DNA from: an uncultured Pelagibacteraceae bacterium
GTDB taxonomy: Bacteria; Pseudomonadota; Alphaproteobacteria; Pelagibacterales; Pelagibacteraceae
Direction: 5' to 3'
Length of the DNA: 62,500 bases
Assembly: GCA_902595635.1 (NCBI GenBank)
Contig: CACJQT010000006.1
Location: 1-62,500, forward strand
Shown: positions 25,533 to 34,358 of the stretch, in pieces
How the letters are laid out: each line of letters opens with the position of its first letter
How positions within the stretch are numbered: the first letter of the stretch is position 1
The notes under the pieces: generated by a model
The model's database searches: none
Told to the model about the DNA's origin: nothing
Seen by the model: the letters and a program-made list of their open reading frames with translations, nothing else
Made by a program: the position numbers and the translations under genes

Positions 25533-26329
25533 AAAATTTTACTTTTCAATTTTTTTACTAACTTACTTACATTTGTGACAGGATTTTGTCTATGCTTTAA
25601 ACTCTTGCTAATTTCCTTACAAATAGCACTTCCAACAACCAATCCATCTGCAGATTTGAGTTTACCAATAGTTTTTTCTGTTATCCCAAAACCAATAACA
25701 ATTTCTTTTTTTGGGTCGATTTTTTTTATTTTATTATAATTTTTTAATATATCATTAGGTGATACTTTTAGTTTACCACCAGTTGTACTTAACATTGATA
25801 TAAAATAATTCATAGGATGAGAATCTCTTATAATTCTTTTAAGCCTTTTTTTCGTTGTTGTTGGCGATAAAAGTTGGATAAAATAAATAGATTTTTTTTT
25901 ACATTTTCTAGCGAAATCTTTGTTTTCCGGCCAGGGTAAATCTACAACTATTAATCCATTTACACCGGAGGAATTACATTTATTTAAAAATTTTCTTTCA
26001 CCATATTGAAAAATCATATTAAAATAACCCATCAATATAATTGGCTTATTTTTATCAAATTTTTTAAATTCTTTTACAATTTTAAAAATATCATTCATTT
26101 TAATTCCATTTTTTATCGCTCTATATGCACTTGTTTGGATTTGACTACCGTCTGCTACTGGAGTGTTGTGTGGTACGCCTAATTCTAAAATATCAGCATT
26201 ATTTGAAATTGATTTTAATATATCTAATGATTGTTTTTTTGAGCTATCTCCTGCTACAGTATAAGTTAATAGAGCAGCTCTATTTTCTTGTTTTGCTTTT
26301 TTAAAAGCAAGACTAATTGGGTTTAGCAT
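25529..26329 (-). CDS. trpA: Tryptophan synthase alpha chain (divergent)
   Basis: Cleaves indole-3-glycerol phosphate to indole and G3P. The TIM barrel keeps catalytic Glu49 (LELGVP) and Asp60 (VADG). Loop 2, which contacts the beta subunit, reads PHNTPVADGS instead of the usual P-F-S-D-P-x-A-D-G-P, and the Tyr-rich strand plus loop 6 read FISMLSTTGGK instead of a Y-x-V-S-x-x-G-x-T-G type. The phosphate loops GFGI and VVGSAI are intact. It overlaps trpB by 17 bases. Activity is likely but the inter-subunit signalling surface is altered. Confidence 0.9.
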   Translation of the reverse strand: MLNPISLAFKKAKQENRAALLTYTVAGDSSKKQSLDILKSISNNADILELGVPHNTPVADGSQIQTSAYRAIKNGIKMNDIFKIVKEFKKFDKNKPIILMGYFNMIFQYGERKFLNKCNSSGVNGLIVVDLPWPENKDFARKCKKKSIYFIQLLSPTTTKKRLKRIIRDSHPMNYFISMLSTTGGKLKVSPNDILKNYNKIKKIDPKKEIVIGFGITEKTIGKLKSADGLVVGSAICKEISKSLKHRQNPVTNVSKLVKKLKSKIL

Positions 26330-27557
26330 ATTTTTTTCCCAATCTTTTTTTTAAAATTTCTCTATCTTTATAAGCGTCGCCACAACTATTAACTACCACT
26401 ATAGTATCTTTGGTTAATTTTTTTGCTTCTTTAATAGCAACTGAAAAAGCATGACTAGGTTCTAGAGAAGGTCTTAATTTTTCAAACTTAGTAACAGTTT
26501 TATAAGCATTTAAAGCGTCTTCATCACTTGCTGCGGTGTATCTTGCTCGTTTCGTATCTTTTAAAAAACAATGAAGTGGAGAAATTCCAGGATAATCAAG
26601 TCCAGCAGAGATTGACTCAGTTTCTTCTATCTGTCCATCCGCATCTTGATTAACATATTGAGCTGCACCATGAAGAATTCCAATTTTTGAACCATAAGTT
26701 AAAGGTGCTGCATGTTTTTTACTTTTTGATGGTCCACCGGCTTCTACACCAATAAATTCGCACTGTTTTTTATCATAATCCATAAATTCATTCCAAAAGC
26801 CGAAACTTGAACTTCCACCTCCAACACAATTATAAAGTTTTAGTTTTTTTGGTATTGAGCCAAATTCATCAATTAATTGAACTTTTAGTTCTCTTGAAAT
26901 TTGACTAGTGCTCCATCCACAAATACGAACAAAAACAGCTGGACCTACTGTGCTTCCAACACACATTGCTGTCGTATCACAATTAGCAACCCAGTATCGC
27001 ATACATTCAGAAACAGCATCAACGAGTGTTTGACTCCCTGAGTAAACAGGTATTACTACAGCTCCGTTTTTTTTCATAGCTTTTACATTCGGTTGTTGTC
27101 TTGCAATATCTTTTGCGCCCATAAAAATCTTACATTTTAAACCAAATTTTTTAGCAGCCATACTCAACATTTTACCTGCATAACCAGCACCAGTGTCTCC
27201 AATTATAAATTTTTTACCAGATCGTTTGGCAAGTAAACAATGTACAGTGGCATTATATATTTTATGCGCTCCTCCATTTGCGTCTGATACCACTTTAGAC
27301 CAAATTTGAGCCCCACCAACATGATTTGTTAGATTTTTTAATTTAATAAAACGAGTAGGAGCACCAACCCAATTTTTGAAATATTTATCTCTTTCGGCTA
27401 TAAACAATTTGTCATTTTTCAGTTTATTGAATAAAATTTCTAGATCTTCTATTGGTTTTTTTAATGTTTCAGGAACGTAGTTGCCTCCAAACTTTCCACC
27501 CCAAAAACCAAGTTTATTTACCTGATCAATTAGTTGAATTTTTTTTCTTATCTTCAT
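26313..27557 (-). CDS. trpB: Tryptophan synthase beta chain (divergent active site)
   Basis: PLP enzyme that condenses indole with serine. Overall architecture is TrpB1 (FGGNYVPETL start, GGAHKIYNA with PLP Lys99, ISAGLDYPGI, PSLEPSHAF with Glu366, 414 residues). Several normally near-invariant positions differ: ETGAGQHG is DTGAGYAG (Asp121 at the catalytic Glu site), GGGSNA is GGGSSS, CGRGDKD is CGDAYKD, and the segment before HK is SDANGGA rather than an N-H-T-G type. The neighbours trpF and trpA say tryptophan; the chemistry deserves a test. Confidence 0.88.
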   Translation of the reverse strand: MKIRKKIQLIDQVNKLGFWGGKFGGNYVPETLKKPIEDLEILFNKLKNDKLFIAERDKYFKNWVGAPTRFIKLKNLTNHVGGAQIWSKVVSDANGGAHKIYNATVHCLLAKRSGKKFIIGDTGAGYAGKMLSMAAKKFGLKCKIFMGAKDIARQQPNVKAMKKNGAVVIPVYSGSQTLVDAVSECMRYWVANCDTTAMCVGSTVGPAVFVRICGWSTSQISRELKVQLIDEFGSIPKKLKLYNCVGGGSSSFGFWNEFMDYDKKQCEFIGVEAGGPSKSKKHAAPLTYGSKIGILHGAAQYVNQDADGQIEETESISAGLDYPGISPLHCFLKDTKRARYTAASDEDALNAYKTVTKFEKLRPSLEPSHAFSVAIKEAKKLTKDTIVVVNSCGDAYKDREILKKRLGKKYAKPN

Positions 27558-28171
27558 ATTTTTGCAAACAAATTTAACAATTTATCAATTTTATTTATAT
27601 CCTTTTTTCCGTTAGCATCCTCTAGTGCTCCACTCAGGTCTATAATGTAATCTTTATTTTTAAAACTAGGAATATCGTCTATTTGTATATTACCTGCAAT
27701 CATTTTATTTAATTCATCTGGCACAACATCTAGCAGCTTATGATCAAAACTTTCGGATTTATGATATCCTTTTGAGTCAAATAAAATTATATCTGATATC
27801 TGTAGATAATTTTTATATTTAATTACATCATCTTCTTCAGAAATTGTAAGAGCAGTTATTATTTTTATACCATATTTTATTTTAATTTCTTTTGTTCTCT
27901 TAGGCTCTACATCGTAAAGTTGATAGTAATCAAAATTTAAACTTTTTATTTTTTCTAAAATTTCATCAGTTGGATCTACAAGAACTGAAATAAATTTTAT
28001 ATCTTTTTTATTGACATCAAGTAATTCTTTTAGTTTTTCATATTCAACAAATCTTTTACTTTTTTTATAATTTGTTATGAAGCCAACAAATTTTGGTGGA
28101 CTAGGATGGTTTAAGATATAGTTTAATGTTTTAGGATCCGAAACTCCACAAATTTTTAAACCTTTTGTCAT
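27554..28171 (-). CDS. trpF: Phosphoribosylanthranilate isomerase
   Basis: Amadori rearrangement step of tryptophan synthesis. The 205-residue TIM barrel has the catalytic Cys in KICGVSDP (Cys8) and catalytic Asp in ILFDSKG; the C-terminal SGALEDANGKKD corresponds to the family's S-G-x-E-x-x-x-G-x-K-D. The phosphate loop AGNIQIDDI replaces a typical A-G-G-L-x-x-x-N-V, another sign of fast evolution in this trp block. It overlaps trpB and pyrF by 4 bases each. Confidence 0.88.
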   Translation of the reverse strand: MTKGLKICGVSDPKTLNYILNHPSPPKFVGFITNYKKSKRFVEYEKLKELLDVNKKDIKFISVLVDPTDEILEKIKSLNFDYYQLYDVEPKRTKEIKIKYGIKIITALTISEEDDVIKYKNYLQISDIILFDSKGYHKSESFDHKLLDVVPDELNKMIAGNIQIDDIPSFKNKDYIIDLSGALEDANGKKDINKIDKLLNLFAKI

Positions 28172-28842
28172 TTATCTAAATGATTAATGAGATTCTGAAT
28201 ATTATTTTTTATGTTACCTTTGGAAATGTCTCTACCTATTACAAGCCAGTCAGCACCGTTTTTGTATGCTTCGTTAGGTGTTAAAACTCTTTTTTGATCA
28301 TCTTTTTTAGAATTTAATCTTATACCTGGAGTAATAATCTCTTTTTTAAATACTTTTTTAACTATTTTAACCTCTTGAGCACTACACACTATAGCATCTA
28401 ATTTTGCTTTTTTTGCCAGTTTGGCTTGATGAAATACGAGTTCTTTTACTTTTTTATCAAATCCAATTTCTTTTAGAGATTTGTCATTTAAGGATGTTAG
28501 CGTTGTAACACCAACTAATTTACAATTTCCAATAACATTTTTTGCTTCAATTAATGCTTTAAATCCACAATTAATGTGTATTGTAATATAATTAAATTTT
28601 AAATCTTTAACTGCTTTTATACTTGATCTAACTGTATTTGGAATATCCGATAATTTATAGTCACCAAATTTAATTTCGTTTTTTAATTTAGATATGAATG
28701 TTCTTCCTTTTTTAGAATTTAAGAATTCTAAACCAAATTTATAGCCAACGATTAACTTTTTATTTTTTGTATATTTGATTATCTTTTTTACCTTATTCAA
28801 ATTACTAGTATCACAAGCTACAAATATCTTATTCTTTTTCAT
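28168..28842 (-). CDS. pyrF: Orotidine 5'-phosphate decarboxylase
   Basis: Final step of UMP synthesis. The catalytic D-x-K-x-x-D array is intact: Asp61, Lys63, Asp66 in FGDYKLSDIPNTV. Later loops TPGIRLNS and WLVIGRDISK bind the phosphate. It is 224 residues, normal for the family. It overlaps ihfB by 14 bases and trpF by 4 bases; pyrimidine and tryptophan synthesis both draw on PRPP, but the linkage probably only reflects ancestral gene order. Confidence 0.93.
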   Translation of the reverse strand: MKKNKIFVACDTSNLNKVKKIIKYTKNKKLIVGYKFGLEFLNSKKGRTFISKLKNEIKFGDYKLSDIPNTVRSSIKAVKDLKFNYITIHINCGFKALIEAKNVIGNCKLVGVTTLTSLNDKSLKEIGFDKKVKELVFHQAKLAKKAKLDAIVCSAQEVKIVKKVFKKEIITPGIRLNSKKDDQKRVLTPNEAYKNGADWLVIGRDISKGNIKNNIQNLINHLDK

Positions 28843-29119
28843 TTATCTTCTTTGACCACAACTTAGATGATTTAAATAAAATTGAATATCTTTCTTTTAT
28901 ATAAATTTTTTCATTTGTCTTAGGATTACGAGCAATTCTTGCTTTTTTTAATTTAGGTTCTAATGAAAAAAAGTCTCTTAATTCAACTCTTTCCTTCCTT
29001 TTTAGTGAATTTTTTATTTCATTCAAAAAAATTTCAACAAATCTTTTTAGATCTTTTCTGAAGAAATTCGGGTAGTGATTGGCTAGTTTATCAATAATTT
29101 CTGATTTTTTTGTAGACAA
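28829..29119 (-). CDS. ihfB: Integration host factor beta / HU-family DNA-binding protein
   Basis: A 96-residue DNABII protein. The beta-ribbon arm carries RIARNPKTNEKIYI with the intercalating Pro, and RVELRDFFSLE is the IHF/HU body strand. Placement directly after rpsA is the standard ihfB locus. The usual G-F-G-S-F segment is DFFSLE here, so the loop is less glycine-rich than usual. It bends DNA and shapes the nucleoid. Confidence 0.87.
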   Translation of the reverse strand: MSTKKSEIIDKLANHYPNFFRKDLKRFVEIFLNEIKNSLKRKERVELRDFFSLEPKLKKARIARNPKTNEKIYIKERYSILFKSSKLWSKKINEKE

Positions 29120-29123
29120 CTAA

Positions 29124-30854
29124 CTACTCATCATCCTTTTTGTTTTTATCTTCTAACTTCTCAGAAAGTTTTGAAAAAGGTAAATTTTTTCCACTTAATG
29201 GACTTGAAAATTTTGAAACAGCCTCTTTATTTTGAAGTTCTTCTAATAATTTAATACTTAAACTTACTTTTCTTTTTTCGAGATTAAGTTCTGATATTGC
29301 AGCATCTATTCTTTCGCCCCCAACAAATCTTGATGGCCTAGCGTCTGATGAATTAACAGCGATATTAGATTTTTTTATATTAAATTCTAACTCACAGTTC
29401 TCTGGCATCACAGTTAGACCTTTATTGTCTGATGAGATAACTTTAACTGTGATAATATCGTTTACTTTCTTATCTTTGAACCATTCAAATGGGTCTTTAC
29501 CTAGTTGTTTGAGTCCAACCCTAACCTTTTGCTCATCAACTTTAATTTCTAAAACTTTTACATTAATTTTTTCACCTTTTTTAAATTTTTTAAGTTCTTC
29601 CTCAGGATTGTTTAAATAACTTAAATCATTAGCGTGAAGAAAACCATCTATATCAAATTCACCTAATTTTACATAAAGAGCATATTCATTCGAACTAGAA
29701 ATTGTCCCACTTATCTCACTTCCGACAGGATAATCCCTTTGAAGAGAATTATATGGATTTTCAATTGTTAGCTTGTGGGATATTGCAATTCTTCTTTTTT
29801 CCTTATCAATTTCAGTTATTATACAATCTATCATGTCTCCAACTTTAAATAGTTTTTTTGGTGTAATATTTCTTTTTGTCCAACTCATTTCACTACTGTG
29901 TAAAAGAGTACTTAGTCCTGGTTCTAACGAACAAAAGCATCCATAATCTGTGATTTTTTCAACTTTAACTTTATACTTTTTACCGGTTTCATAATTTGTT
30001 ATGTGCTCAAAAGGGTCTGGAGATAATTGTTTAATAGAACATCCTATTTGCAATTTTTCGTTATCAATTGAAATTACTTTTAAGTCATGCTTCTCTCCTA
30101 TATTAAAAATCTCATCAGGATGATTTACTCTAGAATAAGATATTTCTTGAAGATGAACTAGAACATCAATTTCATTATTTACTTCGAAAAAACAACCAAA
30201 AGAGGAGTAACCTTTCACAACAGCATCTTTGATAACGTCCCCGACTTTAAATTTTTCAATAATTTTCGCTTTATCTTCCCTTTTATTTGAAGACACAATT
30301 TGTCTTCTAGAAACGCAAGCATTACCTCTAACTTTATCTAATTTAATAATCGCAAATTTTTGCTCAACCCCAACAAGATGATCAATACTTTTAAGAGGTT
30401 TGTCACTTATTTGTGATCCTGGACAAAACATAAGAGAGCCTGTATCTACATGTTCAACAATAACTCCACCTTTACATTTAGAGGTAATTTTACCTATTAT
30501 AGATTCATTTTCTTCATAAGCTTTCTCTAACTTATACCATCCTTTAATTTTTTGAGCTTTTACGGCTGATACAATTACCTCACCGTTTTTATCCTCAATT
30601 TTTTCGAGTAAAACTGAAATATTATCACCAATTGATATTTCATCTTTTTTGCCTATTATTTTAAGTTCATTGATATCTATTATCGGCTCGCTTTTCAGTC
30701 CAGGTATAAATATAAAAACGAATTTTTCTGTAATTTTTGTGACCTTCCCATCTATTAATTTTCCTTCTTCAATTTTTTCTTTTGAAAGTTGAGAATTTAA
30801 TAGCTTTTCAAATTGTTGATTTGCTTCTGAGTTTAAGTCTTTGTAAATTTCCAT
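29124..30854 (-). CDS. rpsA: 30S ribosomal protein S1
   Basis: Binds mRNA on the small subunit and aids initiation on weakly structured or SD-poor leaders. Six S1/OB repeats can be followed, each with a GDVIKDAVVKGYSSFGCFFE-like strand pattern; the N-terminal FEKLLNSQLSKEKIEEG is conserved, which supports the start at ATG 30854 (an in-frame TTG precedes it). That start lies 47 bases inside cmk. Total 576 residues. With few clear Shine-Dalgarno sites in this genome, S1 may matter more than usual (inference). Confidence 0.95.
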   Translation of the reverse strand: MEIYKDLNSEANQQFEKLLNSQLSKEKIEEGKLIDGKVTKITEKFVFIFIPGLKSEPIIDINELKIIGKKDEISIGDNISVLLEKIEDKNGEVIVSAVKAQKIKGWYKLEKAYEENESIIGKITSKCKGGVIVEHVDTGSLMFCPGSQISDKPLKSIDHLVGVEQKFAIIKLDKVRGNACVSRRQIVSSNKREDKAKIIEKFKVGDVIKDAVVKGYSSFGCFFEVNNEIDVLVHLQEISYSRVNHPDEIFNIGEKHDLKVISIDNEKLQIGCSIKQLSPDPFEHITNYETGKKYKVKVEKITDYGCFCSLEPGLSTLLHSSEMSWTKRNITPKKLFKVGDMIDCIITEIDKEKRRIAISHKLTIENPYNSLQRDYPVGSEISGTISSSNEYALYVKLGEFDIDGFLHANDLSYLNNPEEELKKFKKGEKINVKVLEIKVDEQKVRVGLKQLGKDPFEWFKDKKVNDIITVKVISSDNKGLTVMPENCELEFNIKKSNIAVNSSDARPSRFVGGERIDAAISELNLEKRKVSLSIKLLEELQNKEAVSKFSSPLSGKNLPFSKLSEKLEDKNKKDDE

Positions 30855-31509
30855 CAATTTTTAAATTTTTATCTATAATCCTTTTTATTTTAAAAAAGCA
30901 CGCTTTCTTACTTAATTTAGAAGTATTAATCAAGATCGAATCTTTAGTTTTTTTTAACGGGCTATATTTCCTGTTCCTATCTAAATAATCCCTATTTTTT
31001 ATACTTTTTAGCACTTGATTATAGGTTATTTTTTTTTTTAGTTTTTTATATTCGAGAAACCTTCTTTTTGCTCTGACATTGATGTTGGCGGTTATATAAA
31101 ACTTTATTGTTGCTTTTTTCATTATCACAGATGTTATATCTCTTCCGTCTAATACTGATCCTGCAAATTTATCTGGAGGATTATAAGCACAATTTTTTTG
31201 AAAATTTTTTACAATTTGTCTAATTTTATATTTTTTTGCAATTTCTGAAGCAGCAACTGCAACTTTATCAGATAGAAGTTTCCTACTATTAAGATCATCT
31301 ATTTTTAAATTTGAAATTTTTTTTTTTATATAATTACAATTAAACTTTTTTTTACTTTTTAAATAATAGCTGCCAATCAAGCGATATATTTTTCCCGTAT
31401 CCAGATAAAATAAATTATACTCTTTCGCGATTAGTTTAGCTTGAGTGCCAGCGCCAGCTGCAGCAGGTGAATCTATCGCAATGCTCAATATTTCTCTTTT
31501 TTTTTTCAA
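30808..31509 (-). CDS. cmk: Cytidylate kinase with degenerate P-loop
   Basis: Phosphorylates CMP/dCMP. The family is clear: YLDTGKIYRLIGSYYL, LDGRDITSVIM, FYITANINVRAKRRFLE, and the position between aroA and rpsA. The Walker A loop, normally G-P-A-x-S-G-K-G-T, reads SPAAAGAGT at 14-22: the invariant Lys is Ala20 (codon GCT) and the first Gly is Ser. No compensating lysine is obvious at that position; the next, Lys25, is five residues on. Either activity is retained by another residue or the gene has drifted. It overlaps aroA by 4 and rpsA by 47 bases. Confidence 0.9.
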   Translation of the reverse strand: MKKKREILSIAIDSPAAAGAGTQAKLIAKEYNLFYLDTGKIYRLIGSYYLKSKKKFNCNYIKKKISNLKIDDLNSRKLLSDKVAVAASEIAKKYKIRQIVKNFQKNCAYNPPDKFAGSVLDGRDITSVIMKKATIKFYITANINVRAKRRFLEYKKLKKKITYNQVLKSIKNRDYLDRNRKYSPLKKTKDSILINTSKLSKKACFFKIKRIIDKNLKIDGNLQRLKLRSKSTI

Positions 31510-32834
31510 GATAAATTTGCACCAAGTTGTTTAATTATGTTAATAAAATTTGGTAAAGAAGTTTTTACAGAGTCTTTATCATGTATTTTCCATATACCTC
31601 CAAGTGTTAAAGCCGCTATAGTTGACATCATAAAAACTCGGTGATCTTTTCTAAAATTTTTAATTGCAAACTGGCCTTCTAAATTTAAACTCGGATTTCC
31701 ATATATTTTAATACTATTTTTATTTCTTGTAACTTTTATTCCAATCATCTTTAAAAAATTTATCGCAATATCTAATCTAGGACTTTCTTTTTTGTTAAGT
31801 TCTCCAAGATCTTTGAAGTATGATACTCCCTTAGCTTTAGCAGCAACTAAAAAAATAACTAAAAATTCATCAATAGCAGAACTATTTAATTTTTTTGGGC
31901 AATTAATTCCAATTAAATTATCGCTACTTTTTGCAACTACATCAGCTATTAATTCACCTTTATATTTTTTTTTATTTTTAAAATTTATTTTTGAATTCAT
32001 CTTATTTAAAATTTTAATAATACCAGCTCTTGAGTCATTTATATTTACATTTTTTATTACAATTTCAGATTTTTTAGATAATATTGTGAGTACTAAAAAA
32101 AAAGCACATGAGCTAATATCACCTGGTATATTATAATTAAAACTATTAAAATTTTTTCTGCCCTCTATTTCTATATAATCATAATTTAAATCATTTTTTA
32201 TTTTAATAGGAATTTTAAGATTTTTAAAAAGTAATTCAGTGTGATTACGAGATTTTTTTGCTTTAATTCTAGTAATACCTGGAGTTTTTAGTGCAGCTAG
32301 CATTACAGCACTTTTGCATTGTGCACTTCCTAGTTTTTCAAAATATTTTATCGGTCTTAAAAACGTTGATCCATTTATTCTCACTGGTAATTTTTTATTG
32401 TTGGTGATTATATTTGCCCCAAATAAACTTAAAGGATTAGAAACTCTTGAAAAATCTCTTTTGGAGAGACTTTTGTCTCCAATAATTTTGATTTGTTTCT
32501 TGGTATCAACTAATAATCCTAATATTAAGCGTGCAAAAGTTCCAGAATTACCAGCGTTTATTGTTAAATTTTTTTTATTACATTCGAAACTCCCCAAACC
32601 TAAACCATTAATTTCATAATAATTCTTTTTTTTTTTAAAACTAACACCAAGTCTTTTTACTGATTGAAGACAACTCGTAACATCTTCAGATTCAAGTAAA
32701 TTATAAATTTTAGATTTCCCTATTGCTTGAGACGCAAGCAAAATGCATCTTATCGAAATACTTTTATCGCCGCTAACATATATCTCTTTTTTAAAAGGAT
32801 TGATTTTTTTTTTAATTTTAATGTACGTTGTCAT
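31506..32834 (-). CDS. aroA: 3-phosphoshikimate 1-carboxyvinyltransferase (EPSP synthase)
   Basis: Shikimate pathway enzyme. The substrate motif SGDKSISIRCILLAS, NAGNSGTFARLILG, the catalytic Asp in SSAIDEFLVIFLVAA, ELNKKESPRLD and KDHRVFMM are all present over 442 residues. NSGTFAR resembles the NSGT-x-x-R class II (glyphosate-tolerant type) pattern more than NAGTAMR, from memory. It supplies chorismate for the downstream trp genes and pheA. 7 bases separate it from lptB. Confidence 0.93.
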   Translation of the reverse strand: MTTYIKIKKKINPFKKEIYVSGDKSISIRCILLASQAIGKSKIYNLLESEDVTSCLQSVKRLGVSFKKKKNYYEINGLGLGSFECNKKNLTINAGNSGTFARLILGLLVDTKKQIKIIGDKSLSKRDFSRVSNPLSLFGANIITNNKKLPVRINGSTFLRPIKYFEKLGSAQCKSAVMLAALKTPGITRIKAKKSRNHTELLFKNLKIPIKIKNDLNYDYIEIEGRKNFNSFNYNIPGDISSCAFFLVLTILSKKSEIVIKNVNINDSRAGIIKILNKMNSKINFKNKKKYKGELIADVVAKSSDNLIGINCPKKLNSSAIDEFLVIFLVAAKAKGVSYFKDLGELNKKESPRLDIAINFLKMIGIKVTRNKNSIKIYGNPSLNLEGQFAIKNFRKDHRVFMMSTIAALTLGGIWKIHDKDSVKTSLPNFINIIKQLGANLS

Positions 32835-32841
32835 TGATGAA

Positions 32842-33618
32842 TTAATTTATATTAAATTCTTCACCAAAGTATTCAGTTTTTGCAATTTTATCACTTATTA
32901 CTTCATTGGGACTTCCTGAGGCTATTATTTTACCATTTGATAAGATAATTGCTCTGTCAACACAATTTAGAAGATCTCTTGCCTGATGATCACAAACCAC
33001 TACTGAGATTTCCTCAGTTGATTGTAAATTCATTATTATCTCTTGAAGCATTTTTATTGTTAAAATATCGAGCGCCGCAAAAGGTTCGTCTAGCAGTAAA
33101 ATTTTAGGATCATTTATTAATGCCATAGCTATTATCAACTTCTTTTTTTGACCACCTGACAAGTGTTTTGCTTTTATATTCAATAATGCCTCAAATTCAA
33201 ATTGTGATATTAATTTGTTAATTTTTTGATCTCTTAACTCTTTTTCTTTAATATGTATTTCTGAAACAAGTTTAAGATTATCTAATAAAGTTAGGTCATG
33301 AATTAACCCTCCATACTGTGGAACTAGAGCTAGTTTAAATTTTGTAAATCTCTCGTTTATTGGTAAATTTGTACAATTTACGCCATCAATAAAAATTTCT
33401 CCGTGGTTTGGATCTTTAAGACCTGTAATCAAATTAAAAATCGTAGACTTTCCAACTCCATTTGGCCCCAACATTCCTAATATTTCTTGCCTGTAAATTT
33501 TTAAATTCAAATTATTAATAATTTGTCTTTTATTATAAAAAACCGAAATGTTTTTTAATTCAACTATGCTTTCGTCACTTTTATAACTTTTAATTCTAAA
33601 TTTTTTTATAAGCCCCAT
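32842..33618 (-). CDS. lptB: LPS export ABC transporter ATP-binding protein
   Basis: ATPase that drives LPS extraction from the inner membrane with LptFG. Walker A GPNGVGKST at 51-59, Q-loop in VPQYGG, signature LSGGQKKK, Walker B ILLLDEPFAALD, switch His in VCDHQARD. At 258 residues it has ~18 extra N-terminal residues compared with E. coli LptB. It follows lptC with a one-base overlap; no lptA gene lies between, unlike the usual lptC-lptA-lptB order. Confidence 0.93.
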   Translation of the reverse strand: MGLIKKFRIKSYKSDESIVELKNISVFYNKRQIINNLNLKIYRQEILGMLGPNGVGKSTIFNLITGLKDPNHGEIFIDGVNCTNLPINERFTKFKLALVPQYGGLIHDLTLLDNLKLVSEIHIKEKELRDQKINKLISQFEFEALLNIKAKHLSGGQKKKLIIAMALINDPKILLLDEPFAALDILTIKMLQEIIMNLQSTEEISVVVCDHQARDLLNCVDRAIILSNGKIIASGSPNEVISDKIAKTEYFGEEFNIN

Positions 33619-34358
33619 TACTTTGTTAAAACTTTGACTTTTTCTTTTGAATTAATTTTTATATCTTTAGTAATCAAGTCCATAGTAATTGTTTGCGCTT
33701 TCATAATAGAGTTATCATTTTTAACAATTACGTTATCATAAGCCACTGCTAAATTTTCTTTTATATTTAAATTGAAGTTATCACAAGTTATAATCCTTCC
33801 ATCATATTTTATGACCACATTTGAATAGAATTCAGAGTTATTATTTATATAGTTATACTTTGCAAAGTCAGATGTGATATAAATATCTGGCCTTTTATTT
33901 GAAGTAATCGAACCTCTTACTTTTTCTAGATCTAAGATTTTTTTATTTTCTAAATTGGTTTTACCAAATTTAGCAAGTACTCGGAAAACATCTCCATTAT
34001 TATTAGTAGTTATATGCTCTATGTCTTTTGTTAAATTAGTTACTTGATCATTTTTTTTTGTATCACTTAAATCTATTTTGTTTTTTTTTCTTAATTTAAG
34101 ATTTTCATTATCAACATCAGATGATTTAGACGGATTACTTTTTTTACTCTGTTTTTCGTTTATTTCATCTGGATTATTTCCCTCGTATAAAATTTCTCTA
34201 TCACTTAGGGTATTTTCATTTTCAATATTCAATACTTTTTCATTTAAAACTAAATTATTATTTTCAGGAATCGAATAAAAATAAGTGTAATAAATACCTC
34301 CCAATATTATAATTATTAATAACAAAAGTATTATTTGAAGTAAGGACTTTACAGACAT
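33618..34358 (-). CDS. lptC: LptC-like LPS export protein
   Basis: Single N-terminal membrane anchor (about 4-28), then a low-complexity Asn/Lys/Asp linker to about residue 115, then a beta-strand OstA/LptC-type domain (SEFYSNVVIKYDGRIITCDN and LAVAYDNVIVKNDNSIMKAQ). It would bridge LptBFG to LptA across the periplasm. The call rests on the domain pattern and on lying between kdsD and lptB. Because no separate lptA is here, an LptA-type role is an alternative; the anchor favours LptC. Confidence 0.75.
   Translation of the reverse strand: MSVKSLLQIILLLLIIIILGGIYYTYFYSIPENNNLVLNEKVLNIENENTLSDREILYEGNNPDEINEKQSKKSNPSKSSDVDNENLKLRKKNKIDLSDTKKNDQVTNLTKDIEHITTNNNGDVFRVLAKFGKTNLENKKILDLEKVRGSITSNKRPDIYITSDFAKYNYINNNSEFYSNVVIKYDGRIITCDNFNLNIKENLAVAYDNVIVKNDNSIMKAQTITMDLITKDIKINSKEKVKVLTK

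Noticed and set aside
26313..27557. Idea that the changed TrpB is a non-Trp PLP enzyme
   Set aside because: The trpF/trpA neighbours and overall TrpB1 layout argue for tryptophan synthase; kept as a divergent TrpB instead. The Cys before the RGD-like site also occurs in other alphaproteobacterial TrpB, so it was not counted as unusual.
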